The position numbers and the translations under genes were made by a program. From the NCBI GenBank assembly GCA_048266425.1, contig JBLWZN010000012.1, positions 1 through 64,000 of the forward strand: a stretch of 64,000 nt of DNA. The letters are read 5' to 3'. Every line of letters begins with the position of its first letter. Within the stretch, counting starts at the first letter, position 1. Below, one piece after another: positions 28,067 to 36,888 of this stretch. Source of the DNA: Cerina sp048266425 (GTDB lineage Bacteria > Bacteroidota > Bacteroidia > Flavobacteriales > Flavobacteriaceae). The notes beneath the pieces were generated by a model, which ran no database searches, had not been told where the DNA came from, and saw nothing but the letters and a program-made list of their open reading frames with translations.

Positions 28067-28301
28067 TTCACATTTTTTTTCTCTATCAAAAATAAGCGTA
28101 TTTCATTAAAGATTACAGAAAATGATACACTATTAAATAAAATTGAAATCCAAACACCCCCAAGGCCAATTGGTCCGCGAATATTACTTTGCCCCCGGTT
28201 TTTCGAATTCTATCAAACTTAAACAGAACCCGGATTGGATTAACCCCATATCTGTGAAAAGTAAGGGTTAAATGTCTATGAATCAATCTATTTAGTACCT
28301 G

Positions 28302-28345
28302 ATGATATATATCATGGCACATGTTAAAGGGTTGCTTTAGTTTTG
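28302..28345 (+). promoter_or_regulatory. FNR-type promoter of a 39-aa membrane peptide
   Basis: Perfect palindrome ATGAT-ATAT-ATCAT (28302-28315), 22 bp, then -7 element TAGTTTTG (28338-28345). With a start point about 5 bp after the -7 element, the palindrome is centred near -41.5, the class II activator position. Confidence 0.85.
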
Positions 28346-28368
28346 GTGTTAATCAATAAATAAATATC

Positions 28369-28488
28369 ATGGGAACTATAGTTTACAGTACCGTAACTCC
28401 AGTAACAAAAGTGTGGTGGGCAAATTTATTGACCGCATTGCTTTTAATCGTGACCGGCATTTTAGTCTTTACAATGAATTCGATTTAA
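28369..28488 (+). CDS. 39-aa single-pass membrane protein
   Basis: A very short gene. Translation starts MGTIVYSTVTPVTKVWW and continues into one hydrophobic segment (about residues 19-35, ANLLTALLLIVTGILVF), ending MNSI. The reading frame, a membrane helix preceded by a Lys and Trp-Trp pair, and an ATG about 18 bp after the predicted transcription start of a strong FNR-type promoter together support a real gene. Such tiny membrane proteins often attach to respiratory oxidases or transporters, but nothing here shows a partner. The next gene on the strand is the STAS/SpoIIAA-like gene 86 bp downstream. Confidence 0.65.
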   Translation: MGTIVYSTVTPVTKVWWANLLTALLLIVTGILVFTMNSI

Positions 28489-28574
28489 AAGCTAGGAATT
28501 CCAAATATTTCGGTGGTTGGTATTAAACCAGAACGCGTTAATAGCGGATCACATGGGAATGGGATTAAAAAATT

Positions 28575-29009
28575 ATGAACTTAAAATTTATTAGGATGCA
28601 GAATTCGGCAATGACAGTTTCGTATAAGATCGGTGGTAAGATGGCTGAGGACCATTTTGTTGAATTTTTTGAACAAATGGCCATGATTGCCAAAAAAGAT
28701 CGAAAAGTAAATTTGGTTTTGGAAATAAATCAAATTGAAGTTTTAAGAAATTTAAATTCGTTTTTCTCAAATGAATGGGCGAATAAAATTCCTCTCGGTA
28801 ATCTACGAAAATTTGCTTTGATAGCGGATGCGGATTGGATTGACGAACTGGGTGATTTTATCGACTTTAGTACCAATGGGATGGAACTAAAAGTTTTTGG
28901 CAGGGATGAACGGGAAAAGGCCAATATTTGGGTACAGTCCTCTACAAGGCAAGAAAACATAGACCTTGAGACAAAGTTAAGACAGGGCTATGCCCATCTT
29001 TTGGCGTAG
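28575..29009 (+). CDS. SpoIIAA-like (STAS/SEC14) protein
   Basis: A 144-residue cytosolic protein. The order of elements, SYKIGGKMAEDHFVEFFEQMAMIAKKD, VNLVLEINQIEVL, then LRKFALIADADWIDELGDFIDF and MELKVFGRDEREKANIWVQ, fits the SpoIIAA-like family, a STAS-related fold seen in stress-responsive or membrane-linked proteins. No phosphorylatable Ser typical of true anti-anti-sigma factors is evident. It follows the 39-aa membrane peptide by 86 bp and may be driven by the same FNR-type promoter. Confidence 0.75.
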   Translation: MNLKFIRMQNSAMTVSYKIGGKMAEDHFVEFFEQMAMIAKKDRKVNLVLEINQIEVLRNLNSFFSNEWANKIPLGNLRKFALIADADWIDELGDFIDFSTNGMELKVFGRDEREKANIWVQSSTRQENIDLETKLRQGYAHLLA

Positions 29010-29238
29010 GTTCTGCCTTGGGCGTTCCTTATGGATTATTACGGGATGCAAAGACCCAATAGGCAGGAATCAACCCCAAATTTTACGGGACCCTGATTTG
29101 TTCTGGATAGGAAGTTTATTTAAGACATTGACAAACAAGGGGCAGAGGGTAAAATCACATTGGATTTACACTCTGCCTCTTTCGTTTATGCATGATAAGC
29201 AATGTATCGATTCCTTTCGATCAACTTTAGGTCGTGGC

Positions 29239-29541
29239 TCATCGATGCCGCTGTAATGCCGTTTTTCTTTTACGTAGCTTTCTTTTTAGATCGCGCAAGG
29301 ATTCGTTCAAGGATTTCTCAAAATTGTCGGTATAGGTCCTGACATACAACCGTACCCCCGGATCGCTTATTTCAATGGCACAACTCTTGCCTTGTCCCGA
29401 AGGATCGTTTTCTTGTTTAAAGGTAACCTCGGCCTTGACAATGGAATCAAATTTTTCGCCCAGTTTGTCCAGCTTTCGCTCTACCCTGGTATTCATGGAT
29501 TCGCTAACGGGCATCTGAATATACTCTATTCTTACGTTCAT
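29239..29541 (-). CDS. hpf: Ribosome hibernation promoting factor (HPF/RaiA family)
   Basis: A 100-residue short-form HPF. It begins MNVRIEYIQMPVSESMNTRVERKLDKLGEKFDSIVKAEVTFK and has the charged KSLNESLRDLKRKLRKRK end of the family. HPF binds the 30S subunit and drives ribosome dimerisation when growth stops. It lacks the C-terminal domain of long-form HPF, so it is the short version. Its place among universal stress proteins and FNR-type promoters fits a role in energy limitation, but no FNR-type site with correct spacing was found directly before it. Confidence 0.9.
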   Translation of the reverse strand: MNVRIEYIQMPVSESMNTRVERKLDKLGEKFDSIVKAEVTFKQENDPSGQGKSCAIEISDPGVRLYVRTYTDNFEKSLNESLRDLKRKLRKRKTALQRHR

Positions 29542-29633
29542 ACGATAATATATTAGGTTAATGGATTTTACTTAATTCAACATTCAACGGAAATTACGTA
29601 TTTCATGCCAGATTATTAGAACAATACTATTAA

Positions 29634-29667
29634 AAAAGACCGGAACTAGGAATTGTTCCGGTCTTTT
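29634..29667. terminator. Rho-independent terminator
   Basis: AAAAGACCGGAAC-TAGGAATT-GTTCCGGTCTTTT, a 13-bp stem with A and T flanks, works in either direction. It separates hpf from the small basic-protein transcript. Confidence 0.8.
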
Positions 29668-30015
29668 GAAAGGTACCGAAGTTGAGGCGTACAGTGGTCT
29701 TTATTCCAATCAGAACCTTTTTACGATTCGCTCATAGAAAGCATACGTATTCGCCCCGGTACCCTTATATGGTTACTAAAGCATGACTGCTTAGAAACCT
29801 GGAATATCAATTTTTTTTTCAATGAACTTCTATTTTGTTGTTTCAGGCTAAAATACATCTATCCGAAGACCATTGCAATGATTATTATCAGCCGAAGTTG
29901 CTGTTAAGGAAAGGCCCGCAAAAATACAAGTTGCGGGCCTTCCCCTTAGAAACTCTCTTAACACAAGAAAGTCTCGATGTTTAATCAAATCCTTCAATTA
30001 AGGATCAATTTTTAT
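29668..30015. other. 348-bp spacer with hairpins, no gene
   Basis: No open frame. It contains a strong hairpin, AAGGCCCGCAA-AAATACAAG-TTGCGGGCCTT (29911-29941), and a longer-range pairing of GGTACCG (29671) with CGGTACC. The near-palindrome ATGAT-TATT-ATCAG at 29878 lacks a -7 element at the proper distance. Confidence 0.4.
29911..29941. terminator. Strong hairpin, probable terminator of small basic-protein message
   Basis: An 11-bp perfect stem with an AAATACAAG loop, 75 bp downstream of the leftward 37-aa gene. On the minus strand it is followed by TTTCCTT, a weak U-tract, so termination is likely but not certain. Confidence 0.6.
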
Positions 30016-30129
30016 TTAAACTCTCGATTTACGTTTTTTCATCATTTTTTCTTCCAATTTTTTTTGGATCTTTTCTTGCCTTTTAGCCTTTAGATCCGAC
30101 TTGGGAAGCTTTTTTTTTGCAGCAGCCAT
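30016..30129 (-). CDS. 37-aa highly basic small protein
   Basis: The frame reads MAAAKKKLPKSDLKAKRQ, then EKIQKKLEEKMMKKRKSRV and a stop. It is made almost only of Lys, Arg, Glu and Leu, a helical, strongly cationic peptide like small ribosome- or nucleic-acid-binding proteins. It is the first complete leftward frame downstream of the FNR-type promoter at 30463-30506, about 330 bp away. No known family comes to mind. Low complexity means the frame could be chance, but the start, stop and promoter context favour a gene. Confidence 0.5.
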   Translation of the reverse strand: MAAAKKKLPKSDLKAKRQEKIQKKLEEKMMKKRKSRV

Positions 30130-30417
30130 AATAAAATATTTTTGTGAATTAAAAATGACCTAAAATCTACTCCTATACGAGGTACTTCAATGTTGCGAAA
30201 CGAGTAACCAATCCATAAAAAATGAATGGGATAATAGTTAAAAACTAAGTATATAGGAGGATTGTGGGCACACTCGTAGGTGCCCTTTATTTCGGAAAGA
30301 TGATTTTCAATTTACGCGATTCCATATCAAAAAATAAGACTTGTAACTATGATAGCAAGGTTACAAGGTTATCAATCATATTTTCTCAACTAAAAAAATA
30401 AACATACGAATAAAATT

Positions 30418-30438
30418 CCAATTGTTCAAGACAATTGG
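30418..30438. promoter_or_regulatory. Leader hairpin downstream of FNR-type promoter
   Basis: CCAATTGT-TCAAG-ACAATTGG, a perfect 8-bp stem, lies about 20-40 nt into the predicted leftward transcript and is followed on that strand by a T-rich run. It could be an early terminator or a leader structure. Confidence 0.4.
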
Positions 30439-30462
30439 GATACTTCAATAGTGTTTAAAGGG

Positions 30463-30506
30463 CAAATCTATTCCTTTTTGTAGAGGTACCACATGATATT
30501 GGTCAT
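30463..30506 (-). promoter_or_regulatory. FNR-type promoter, leftward
   Basis: ATGAT-ATTG-GTCAT (30493-30506), then 22 bp, then the minus-strand -7 element TAGATTTG (plus 30463-30470). It points left, away from the CynX-type gene, toward a 328-nt leader and the 37-aa basic protein. Confidence 0.78.
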
Positions 30507-30594
30507 GACTTGGCCGATTTTCGGCCCTATATTCTTATTTTCGCTTTTTTAAAGATATAACCCGTCTTAAGTTATAAAACCTTCCATAGTGTAA

Positions 30595-31785
30595 ATGCCT
30601 AAAAATAAACCTGTTGGCCAACAAAAGGCATCCAAGGTCCTATTGATTGCCGGAATTCTATGTATTGCTATCAATTTGCGACCAGCCTTGGCGAGCGTTG
30701 GACCTTTAATTGAGGATATCCGTAAAGATACCGGACTTTCAAATTCCCTATTGGGTCTATTGACGACATTGCCGTTGATCGCTTTTGGGGTGGTGTCTAC
30801 CCTGACCCCTTTATTCACGAGACGATATGGAATTGGGGGTACCTTATTGGGGGCAATGGCACTTTTGGTACTCGGCATTTCGGTAAGATCTATTGCATGG
30901 ATACCAGCGCTCTATTTTGGGACCCTGATGGCGGGAGTTGCTATCGCTTTTGGCAACGTATTGCTACCTAGTTTGACCAAACGTAATTTTGAATCCAATT
31001 CGGGCGTAATTACCGGTTTATATTCCGGTTTTATGGCAATCGGTGCAGCATTGGCAGCCGGTATCAGTGTTCCTTTGGCTCATGGGTTGAATTTGGGGTG
31101 GCGGTATTCCCTATGGGTTTGGGCCATTTTGGCTTTGATCGCTTTTTTCGTTTGGCTGCCGCAGTTGAACCGCTTAAAAAAGTCAAAAGTGAGCCGAAGT
31201 TATTCGGAAGCCATGAAAAATTTGGGAGGTTCCCGGTTGGCGTGGCAAGTGGCATTGTTTATGGGTTTGCAGTCCTTGACCTTTTACGTTATCTTGGCTT
31301 GGCTACCTACAATTTTGCAGAGTAGGGGGTACGATGCCTCTTTTTCGGGTTGGATGCTGTCCCTTTCACAGGCGACTGGAATTTTCGGATCATTGATTAT
31401 TCCCATTTTTGCCGGAAGAAGAAAAGATCAGAGAACAATCGTAATGCTTCTACTTATTTTGGAGTGCATTGGCCTCGTTGGTCTACTGCTTCCTCAATTT
31501 GGACCCCCGGCCCTGTGGATCGGACTCATCGGCTTTGAATTGGGGGGCACTTTCGGATTGGCGCTTCTCTTCATCGTACTCCGTTCCCACAATGCCGATT
31601 CTGCGACCGAACTTTCAGGGATGGCGCAATCCATAGGTTATTTTGTTGCGGCCATAGGGCCTATTGTTTTTGGTAGTGTATTTGATCTTACAGGAGCTTG
31701 GACCTATCCCCTTATTCTATTATTTCTTGTGACGTTCCTAAAACTTTATATGGGATTGCTTGCTGGAAAACCAGGGATGGTGTAG
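30595..31785 (+). CDS. CynX/NimT-family MFS transporter
   Basis: A 396-residue inner-membrane carrier with about 12 membrane segments. INLRPALASVGPLIEDIRKDTGLSN at the N-terminus is the signature of the CynX/NimT (cyanate/nitroimidazole) branch of the major facilitator superfamily. GLYSGFMAIGAALAAGISVPLA and GMAQSIGYFVAAIGPIVFGSVFDLTGAW complete the pattern. The substrate is unknown; no cyanase gene is nearby. It is transcribed rightward, 85 bp ahead of nhaA, and could be first in a small transport operon. Confidence 0.85.
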   Translation: MPKNKPVGQQKASKVLLIAGILCIAINLRPALASVGPLIEDIRKDTGLSNSLLGLLTTLPLIAFGVVSTLTPLFTRRYGIGGTLLGAMALLVLGISVRSIAWIPALYFGTLMAGVAIAFGNVLLPSLTKRNFESNSGVITGLYSGFMAIGAALAAGISVPLAHGLNLGWRYSLWVWAILALIAFFVWLPQLNRLKKSKVSRSYSEAMKNLGGSRLAWQVALFMGLQSLTFYVILAWLPTILQSRGYDASFSGWMLSLSQATGIFGSLIIPIFAGRRKDQRTIVMLLLILECIGLVGLLLPQFGPPALWIGLIGFELGGTFGLALLFIVLRSHNADSATELSGMAQSIGYFVAAIGPIVFGSVFDLTGAWTYPLILLFLVTFLKLYMGLLAGKPGMV

Positions 31786-31870
31786 GGTAGGGGTGATAAT
31801 ACTTTTTGTCGGATTAAAAAATTATGTCGACCTTTCCGGACCCGGTAATATGACAATCCTTTGAGGACTT

Positions 31871-33202
31871 ATGATAAATAGAATAATTCTTTCCCCCTTT
31901 CAAAAATTCGTTAAAATAGAAAGCTTTAGTGGTATACTCCTGTTTGGGGCGACCGTAATAGCCATGGTTTGGGCGAATTCCAATTTTAGCGAATCTTATC
32001 AGGCCCTATGGCAATATGATATTGGAATAAGTGCGGAGAATTTTGAACTTACCAAACCGTTGATTCTCTGGATCAATGACGGATTGATGGCGGTATTTTT
32101 CTTTTTGATAGGATTGGAAATAAAAAGGGAATTGTTGATCGGTGAACTTAATTCCCTGAGAAAGGCCACCTTTCCTTTATTCGCAGCCGTTGGTGGCATG
32201 TTGTTTCCCTTGGTTGTATTTCTTGCTTTAAACAAGGCTCCCGAAACCGCCAATGGATGGGGGATTCCCATGGCGACGGACATAGCCTTTACATTGGCAA
32301 TATTAAAGATTTTGGGAAAACGGGTGCCTTTGAGCCTTAAGATTTTCCTGACCGCCTTTGCCATTGTAGACGATTTGGGTGCCGTGCTGGTAATTGCGAT
32401 ATTTTATAGCTCAGGAATCGATTGGTTGCTGGTCTTGTACGCCATGGTACCTTTGGCTTTCCTCTTTTTCTTGTCTAACCGGGGTATTTACTCAAAATAT
32501 CTGTGGATCAGTATTGCCGTCATCATCTGGTTCCTTTTTCTAAAATCGGGGATCCATCCAACAATTGCTGGGGTTCTAATGGCTTTTACCATTCCGATTC
32601 GTCAAAAAATTGAGATGGAGGATTTTACCGATAGCCTTGCAAATATTGCCCAACGTTTTAACCAAACGGAGCGCGATTACCTCCCCATTTTATCCATGGA
32701 ACAAATGGAACAAATGGACGACCTGGAGGATCTGGCGGAAAAATTCAATTCCCCCCTACAACGGTTGGAACACGGACTTCACGGTTGGGTAGCCTATTTT
32801 ATAATGCCTATTTTTGCCCTGGCAAACGCGGGGGTGGTTTTTCGTTCGGATATGGATCTGGATATTCCCTTGATCGTGAATATTGCGATCGCCCTATTTC
32901 TTGGTAAGGGTATCGGGATTGCACTGATGTCATTTCTAAGTGTAAAATTAAAGTTGGCAACCCTGCCCAACGGAATAAAGTTTAGGCAGATAATCGGAGT
33001 CGCGATTTTGGCAGGGGTTGGATTTACAATGTCCATTTTCGTTGCAAACCTGGCATTTACCGGTAACTCGGTTTTTATTGATTCTTCAAAAGTGGGAATT
33101 CTTATTGGCTCCGTCGTTTCGGGAATTGTAGGTTATATAATTTTAAGATGGAATGGTAAGGAAGCTAGCGCAAACAACGCAGAATCGATACGCGAAGAAT
33201 GA
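31871..33202 (+). CDS. nhaA: Na+/H+ antiporter NhaA
   Basis: A 443-residue inner-membrane antiporter that expels Na+ in exchange for protons. FFLIGLEIKRELLIGEL and PMATDIAFTLAILKILGKRVPLSLKIFLTAFAIVDDLGAVLVIA are the family signatures; the two Asp residues in AIVDDLGA are the ion-binding pair. The C-terminal part adds GVGFTMSIFVANLAF. There is an insert of about 35 residues between membrane segments (LSMEQMEQMDDLEDLAEKF) of the kind common in Bacteroidetes NhaA. It overlaps the next gene by 4 bp (ATGA), so the two are translationally coupled. Confidence 0.95.
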   Translation: MINRIILSPFQKFVKIESFSGILLFGATVIAMVWANSNFSESYQALWQYDIGISAENFELTKPLILWINDGLMAVFFFLIGLEIKRELLIGELNSLRKATFPLFAAVGGMLFPLVVFLALNKAPETANGWGIPMATDIAFTLAILKILGKRVPLSLKIFLTAFAIVDDLGAVLVIAIFYSSGIDWLLVLYAMVPLAFLFFLSNRGIYSKYLWISIAVIIWFLFLKSGIHPTIAGVLMAFTIPIRQKIEMEDFTDSLANIAQRFNQTERDYLPILSMEQMEQMDDLEDLAEKFNSPLQRLEHGLHGWVAYFIMPIFALANAGVVFRSDMDLDIPLIVNIAIALFLGKGIGIALMSFLSVKLKLATLPNGIKFRQIIGVAILAGVGFTMSIFVANLAFTGNSVFIDSSKVGILIGSVVSGIVGYIILRWNGKEASANNAESIREE

Positions 33203-34680
33203 GCATAACTATTGAAAATATATTATTGGTAGGTTCCCTATTGCTTTTTATAAGCGTGATCATAGGAAAACAATCCTATAAATTTGGGGTTCCCACCTTG
33301 TTGATCTTTTTGGCGATCGGGATGCTTGCCGGATCGGAAGGTATTGGAGGAATTCATTTTAACGATCCAAAAGTCGCCCAGTTCATCGGGGTTGTTTCCC
33401 TTAACTTTATTCTGTTTTCGGGCGGGCTCGATACCAACTGGAGTACGGTAAAACCGATCCTTAGGGAAGGGGTTGCCCTATCGACCGTAGGAGTTTTGCT
33501 AACGGCCGTATCCCTGGGGACCTTTGTTTGGTTGATCACGGACTTTACCATTTATGAAAGTATGCTTTTGGGGTCGATCGTATCTTCGACGGACGCCGCT
33601 GCCGTATTTTCCATTCTACGATCCAAAAGCCTTGCTTTGAGGGCCAATTTAAGGCCCACCCTGGAGTTGGAAAGTGGGAGCAACGACCCAATGGCGTATG
33701 TGCTTACAATCGCATTTTTGACCTTGGTTGTTCACCAAGATCAGGGATTGTTATCCATTTTGCCTTTATTTCTGCAACAAATGGGTCTTGGAGCTTTGGC
33801 CGGATTTGGTTTTGGAAAATTGAGCAAACTTGTTATTAACAGAATTAGACTGGATTTTGAAGGACTTTATCCCGTTTTGGTGATCGCCCTGATGTTTATC
33901 ACCTTTTCCGCATCGGATTTTATGGGAGGGAACGGGTTTTTGGCGATCTACATCTGTGCCGTCTACTTGGGAAATCAGGATCTGATACATAAAAAGACCA
34001 TTTTAAGAATGTACGACGGGTTGGCCTGGTTAATGCAGATCGTCCTGTTCCTTACCTTGGGGTTGCTCGTATTCCCTTCCCATATTGTACCCTTTATCGG
34101 GGTTGGGCTGCTCGTTTCCATTTTTCTTATTTTGGTGGCGCGACCTATTGGGGTTTTTATCAGTCTTATCTTTTTCAAGATGAAACTGCGCCGGAGATTT
34201 TATATTTCATGGGTAGGCCTAAGAGGCGCGGTGCCCATAGTATTTGCTACCTATCCACTTTTGGCTGGAATTGACAAGGCGGGAATGATTTTTAACATCG
34301 TATTTTTTATATCCGTTACCTCGGTACTGATTCAAGGGACTACCCTTGGCGTTGTGGCCAAATGGCTGAACGTTGCCATACCCGAAGAGGATAAGCCTAT
34401 TGATCCAACCGATGCTTTTTTGGCTGAAAACCCTAAAACCGCCATGAAGGAAATTGAGGTAACCGCAAATTGCTATGCGGTGAACAGGAAAATAGTGGAA
34501 CTCGATTTTCCTAAAAATGCAATTATTGCCATGATAAAACGCAAGGACAAATATTGGGTCCCCAACGGTTCCACGGTAATCGAGGCAAACGACACCCTGA
34601 TCGTTCTATCCGATACCCAAGAGGGCTTGGATCAAGTGGATGAATGCCTCGGGCGCATAGAGGTTTCTACCGATACTTAA
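33199..34680 (+). CDS. K+/H+ antiporter, CPA1 family with TrkA-C domain (NhaP2/CvrA-like)
   Basis: A 493-residue membrane protein. The antiporter part (residues 1-390) has SLNFILFSGGLDTNW, the SIVSSTDAAAVFSILR ion-site segment and LRGAVPIVFATYPLLAG, all typical of the NhaP2/CvrA branch. Residues 410-490 form a TrkA-C/RCK-C-like regulatory domain (KEIEVTANCYAVNRKIVELDFPKNAIIAMIKRK). Family members exchange K+ or Na+ for protons in osmotic or pH stress. Its ATG overlaps the nhaA stop, consistent with one operon for pH and Na+ balance in a marine cell. Confidence 0.88.
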   Translation: MSITIENILLVGSLLLFISVIIGKQSYKFGVPTLLIFLAIGMLAGSEGIGGIHFNDPKVAQFIGVVSLNFILFSGGLDTNWSTVKPILREGVALSTVGVLLTAVSLGTFVWLITDFTIYESMLLGSIVSSTDAAAVFSILRSKSLALRANLRPTLELESGSNDPMAYVLTIAFLTLVVHQDQGLLSILPLFLQQMGLGALAGFGFGKLSKLVINRIRLDFEGLYPVLVIALMFITFSASDFMGGNGFLAIYICAVYLGNQDLIHKKTILRMYDGLAWLMQIVLFLTLGLLVFPSHIVPFIGVGLLVSIFLILVARPIGVFISLIFFKMKLRRRFYISWVGLRGAVPIVFATYPLLAGIDKAGMIFNIVFFISVTSVLIQGTTLGVVAKWLNVAIPEEDKPIDPTDAFLAENPKTAMKEIEVTANCYAVNRKIVELDFPKNAIIAMIKRKDKYWVPNGSTVIEANDTLIVLSDTQEGLDQVDECLGRIEVSTDT

Positions 34681-34729
34681 TTTTAATGTAGTAATCTAGA
34701 AGGATTCCTAAGTTAGGATATACCTAGTT

Positions 34730-35239
34730 CTACTCTATCCTTATCCCTTGGGTTGTAAAAGACAGGCCCTGGGTTCCATAGGTAGAAATCATTACCCCTT
34801 CAAATAATGGTTCGCTAGTGTCCGGTTTTTTCTCCCACTCAAAGATAAAATTCGCACCTGTACCGCCTTTCTGGTCCACTTCATCGATTACTATTTCAAT
34901 GGTTTCCAAAGGAGCAATATAAATGGGGCTGTCGAGATAGGACTGTATAGGCTTGCCATGGGAATTGTAATATTCCGCTTTGGAAATATAAACGGTGTCC
35001 GATAAACTCGTATTTCGAATACTTGCCGTCACCGTAAGATTATGGGTTTTTTGTTCTGTAAAACTGTAGATCCTTGAGTACACGGATAGATATGTTTTTC
35101 CAGATTCCAGGGAATCTACGGTGCCTAGATCGACGGACCTGGTTTTGAAATTTTCTGTGAGGGGCAAGTTGTTGGTACCATTTTCTTGACAGGATATCAT
35201 CAGGAAAAACAGCAATAGTATCGAAATAATCCGTTTCAT
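34730..35239 (-). CDS. DUF3124 lipoprotein
   Basis: A 169-residue lipoprotein with lipobox MISC (Cys17). The mature domain carries GKTYLSVYSRIYSF, then HNLTVTASIRNTSLSDTVYISKAEYYNSHG and YIAPLETIEIVIDEVDQKGGTGANFIFEW, the conserved blocks of DUF3124, a beta-sandwich family of unknown role. It lies downstream of the universal stress protein gene on the same strand with a 52-bp gap and may be the last gene of that transcription unit. Confidence 0.8.
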   Translation of the reverse strand: MKRIISILLLFFLMISCQENGTNNLPLTENFKTRSVDLGTVDSLESGKTYLSVYSRIYSFTEQKTHNLTVTASIRNTSLSDTVYISKAEYYNSHGKPIQSYLDSPIYIAPLETIEIVIDEVDQKGGTGANFIFEWEKKPDTSEPLFEGVMISTYGTQGLSFTTQGIRIE

Positions 35240-35291
35240 GGTTGACCGTTAAATGGGTTCAGTGTAAAAATGCGATAAAATATCGAAATTT

Positions 35292-36137
35292 TTACCCGTT
35301 CAAGGCCAAAACAGGAAAATCCTTAAAATAGGCCAGGTTATCCGAGGTAGGTTTGCCCAAGCCTATCCTTTCCCAAAAAGTTGGACCCCTGTATACATAA
35401 CTGATTATATTTCCCTGTCTGTATTTATTAAGATTGCCAAGGGCAATTTCTTTTTTGGTATTTGGCAATAAATCAAAACAGTGATCTATATCCTTAAAAT
35501 ATTTTTGCAATAAAACCTTATTACTTTTTTGTTTTGGATTAAGGGAGTTGTTATCGACCATGCTCAGTACCTGTATTTTTGCATTGCTTATCCTAGCAAT
35601 TTCGACAAGATGCCCTATTTCCGACAGATTGTATTCTATATCAAAGTTTGTGGCCAAAACGATTTCTTCCGGAAGGTCCACGGCTACACGGTTGGGGACC
35701 ACCAGGATAGGACATTTACGCACACCTCTGATTATGGCGGTGGTATTTTTGCCATAGGTTCCTTTCTCCGTGTTCGTCATGCCCCTGGCACCCATAACTA
35801 TCATATCGATCTTCGTGCTATCTACGATTTCTATAACGGCGTCCACATAAGGGGACGAACGCGATATCATATGAAACCGATGCTTAAAATCCGTACTCCA
35901 CTCGGTAAGTTGTGTTAAAATATTGCCCAAGCCTTGTTTGGATTGATTTTCAAATAGTTTATTAAAGGTTTCATCAGGATCCAAAAGAGTTTTGCCCATA
36001 TGTCCGTAGGTATCTTTGACAAAAGTGTTAAGGATAAAAATATCACAGTCCACATTTTCATAGAGTTTAATGGCATACTGAATGGCATACCATGAATTTT
36101 CCGAAAAATCTGTAGGCAATAAAATGTTTTTTCCCAT
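35292..36137 (-). CDS. Universal stress protein, tandem UspA domains (2)
   Basis: Start at the ATG at 36137 (MGKNILLPTDFSENSWYAI), since the longer frame to 36182 adds residues with no family match. Two UspA domains: the first contains DMIVMGARGMTNTEKGTYGKNTTAIIRGVRKCPILVVP, with a complete ATP-type glycine pattern; the second, from EIVLATNFDIEYNLSEI, is shorter and degenerate and ends in FPVLALNG. It lies 45 bp after a GreA/Rnk-like gene on the same strand, an arrangement repeated in stress clusters of Bacteroidetes. Confidence 0.88.
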   Translation of the reverse strand: MGKNILLPTDFSENSWYAIQYAIKLYENVDCDIFILNTFVKDTYGHMGKTLLDPDETFNKLFENQSKQGLGNILTQLTEWSTDFKHRFHMISRSSPYVDAVIEIVDSTKIDMIVMGARGMTNTEKGTYGKNTTAIIRGVRKCPILVVPNRVAVDLPEEIVLATNFDIEYNLSEIGHLVEIARISNAKIQVLSMVDNNSLNPKQKSNKVLLQKYFKDIDHCFDLLPNTKKEIALGNLNKYRQGNIISYVYRGPTFWERIGLGKPTSDNLAYFKDFPVLALNG

Positions 36138-36182
36138 AATATTACTTTTGCTGTACCTGACGGTAGTTAGTATTGAAAACAA

Positions 36183-36611
36183 TCACAATACCATATTCAT
36201 ACTTATATAGTTGTTCTCTTGCTCCACTTTCTCAATGGTCAGTTTCTGTTCCCCTGATGGAAATTCCCATACGAGGGAATCACCCTCTGCATAGCCCATA
36301 ACTGCTGCTCCCATGGGGGTCAGAATTGAAATTTTGTCGTTCCTGACATCGCTGTCGTTTGGCATCACCAATTTGAATTTTCGGCGCCATCCGTTCTTCG
36401 AAACGATGGTGATCATGGTGTTGAATCTAATGACGTCCTTTGGCATGTCGGCCTCATCGCATATTTGTGCCGACTCCAGTTCCCCGACGAGTTTTTTGAC
36501 CGATTTGCGCAAAGTTTCATCCTTGTAGTACCCGGATAGGTTCATCATCCTTTTTAGCAGTACATATTCTTTTTTCTCGATAATTAAATTCTTGTATTTC
36601 ATCTTTTCCAA
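36183..36611 (-). CDS. GreA/GreB C-terminal (Rnk-like) family protein 1
   Basis: A 142-residue cytosolic protein. KYKNLIIEKKEYVLLKRMM is an N-terminal helix, followed by the GreA/GreB C-terminal FKBP-like domain: DVIRFNTMITIVSKNGWRRKFKLVMPNDSD, then ISILTPMGAAVMGYAEGDSLVWEFPSGEQKLTIEKVEQ. It lacks the N-terminal coiled coil that enters the RNA polymerase secondary channel, so it resembles Rnk rather than true Gre factors. The acidic tip residues are not obvious. A diverged relative is encoded just upstream (37416-36889), and a universal stress protein lies just downstream. Confidence 0.85.
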   Translation of the reverse strand: MEKMKYKNLIIEKKEYVLLKRMMNLSGYYKDETLRKSVKKLVGELESAQICDEADMPKDVIRFNTMITIVSKNGWRRKFKLVMPNDSDVRNDKISILTPMGAAVMGYAEGDSLVWEFPSGEQKLTIEKVEQENNYISMNMVL

Positions 36612-36888
36612 TTGTTTGACTGCCTGTTGGCAGATAGATTATTTTAAATTATATCCTTAAGCACATCCCGTTCGAAAGGATTCTACTGTTTAATTTTATG
36701 GTATTTGCTGCTTGAAATTTAATCCCGTCCCGAAGCCTAGGGATCCGGAGAATACCTCTTGGGCCGGCCAGAGGTAGTTTAGAGTGGTTCGATCATAAAA
36801 ATCTGCCCGACCTTCTATTGAATTTTTGAGCAAATCCGGGGTTTTGAAAGTCGGACAGATCCATCAACCAACCAATCTATCAATCAAT
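36612..36888. other. Intergenic, no gene or clear promoter
   Basis: About 280 bp between two GreA/Rnk-like genes. No FNR-type palindrome and no exact TAnnTTTG on the minus strand were found, so the promoter of the downstream pair is unplaced. Confidence 0.4.

Noticed and set aside
29878..29891. Near-palindrome ATGAT-TATT-ATCAG as a tenth FNR-type site
   Set aside because: One arm is imperfect and no TAnnTTTG lies 22 bp away on either strand.
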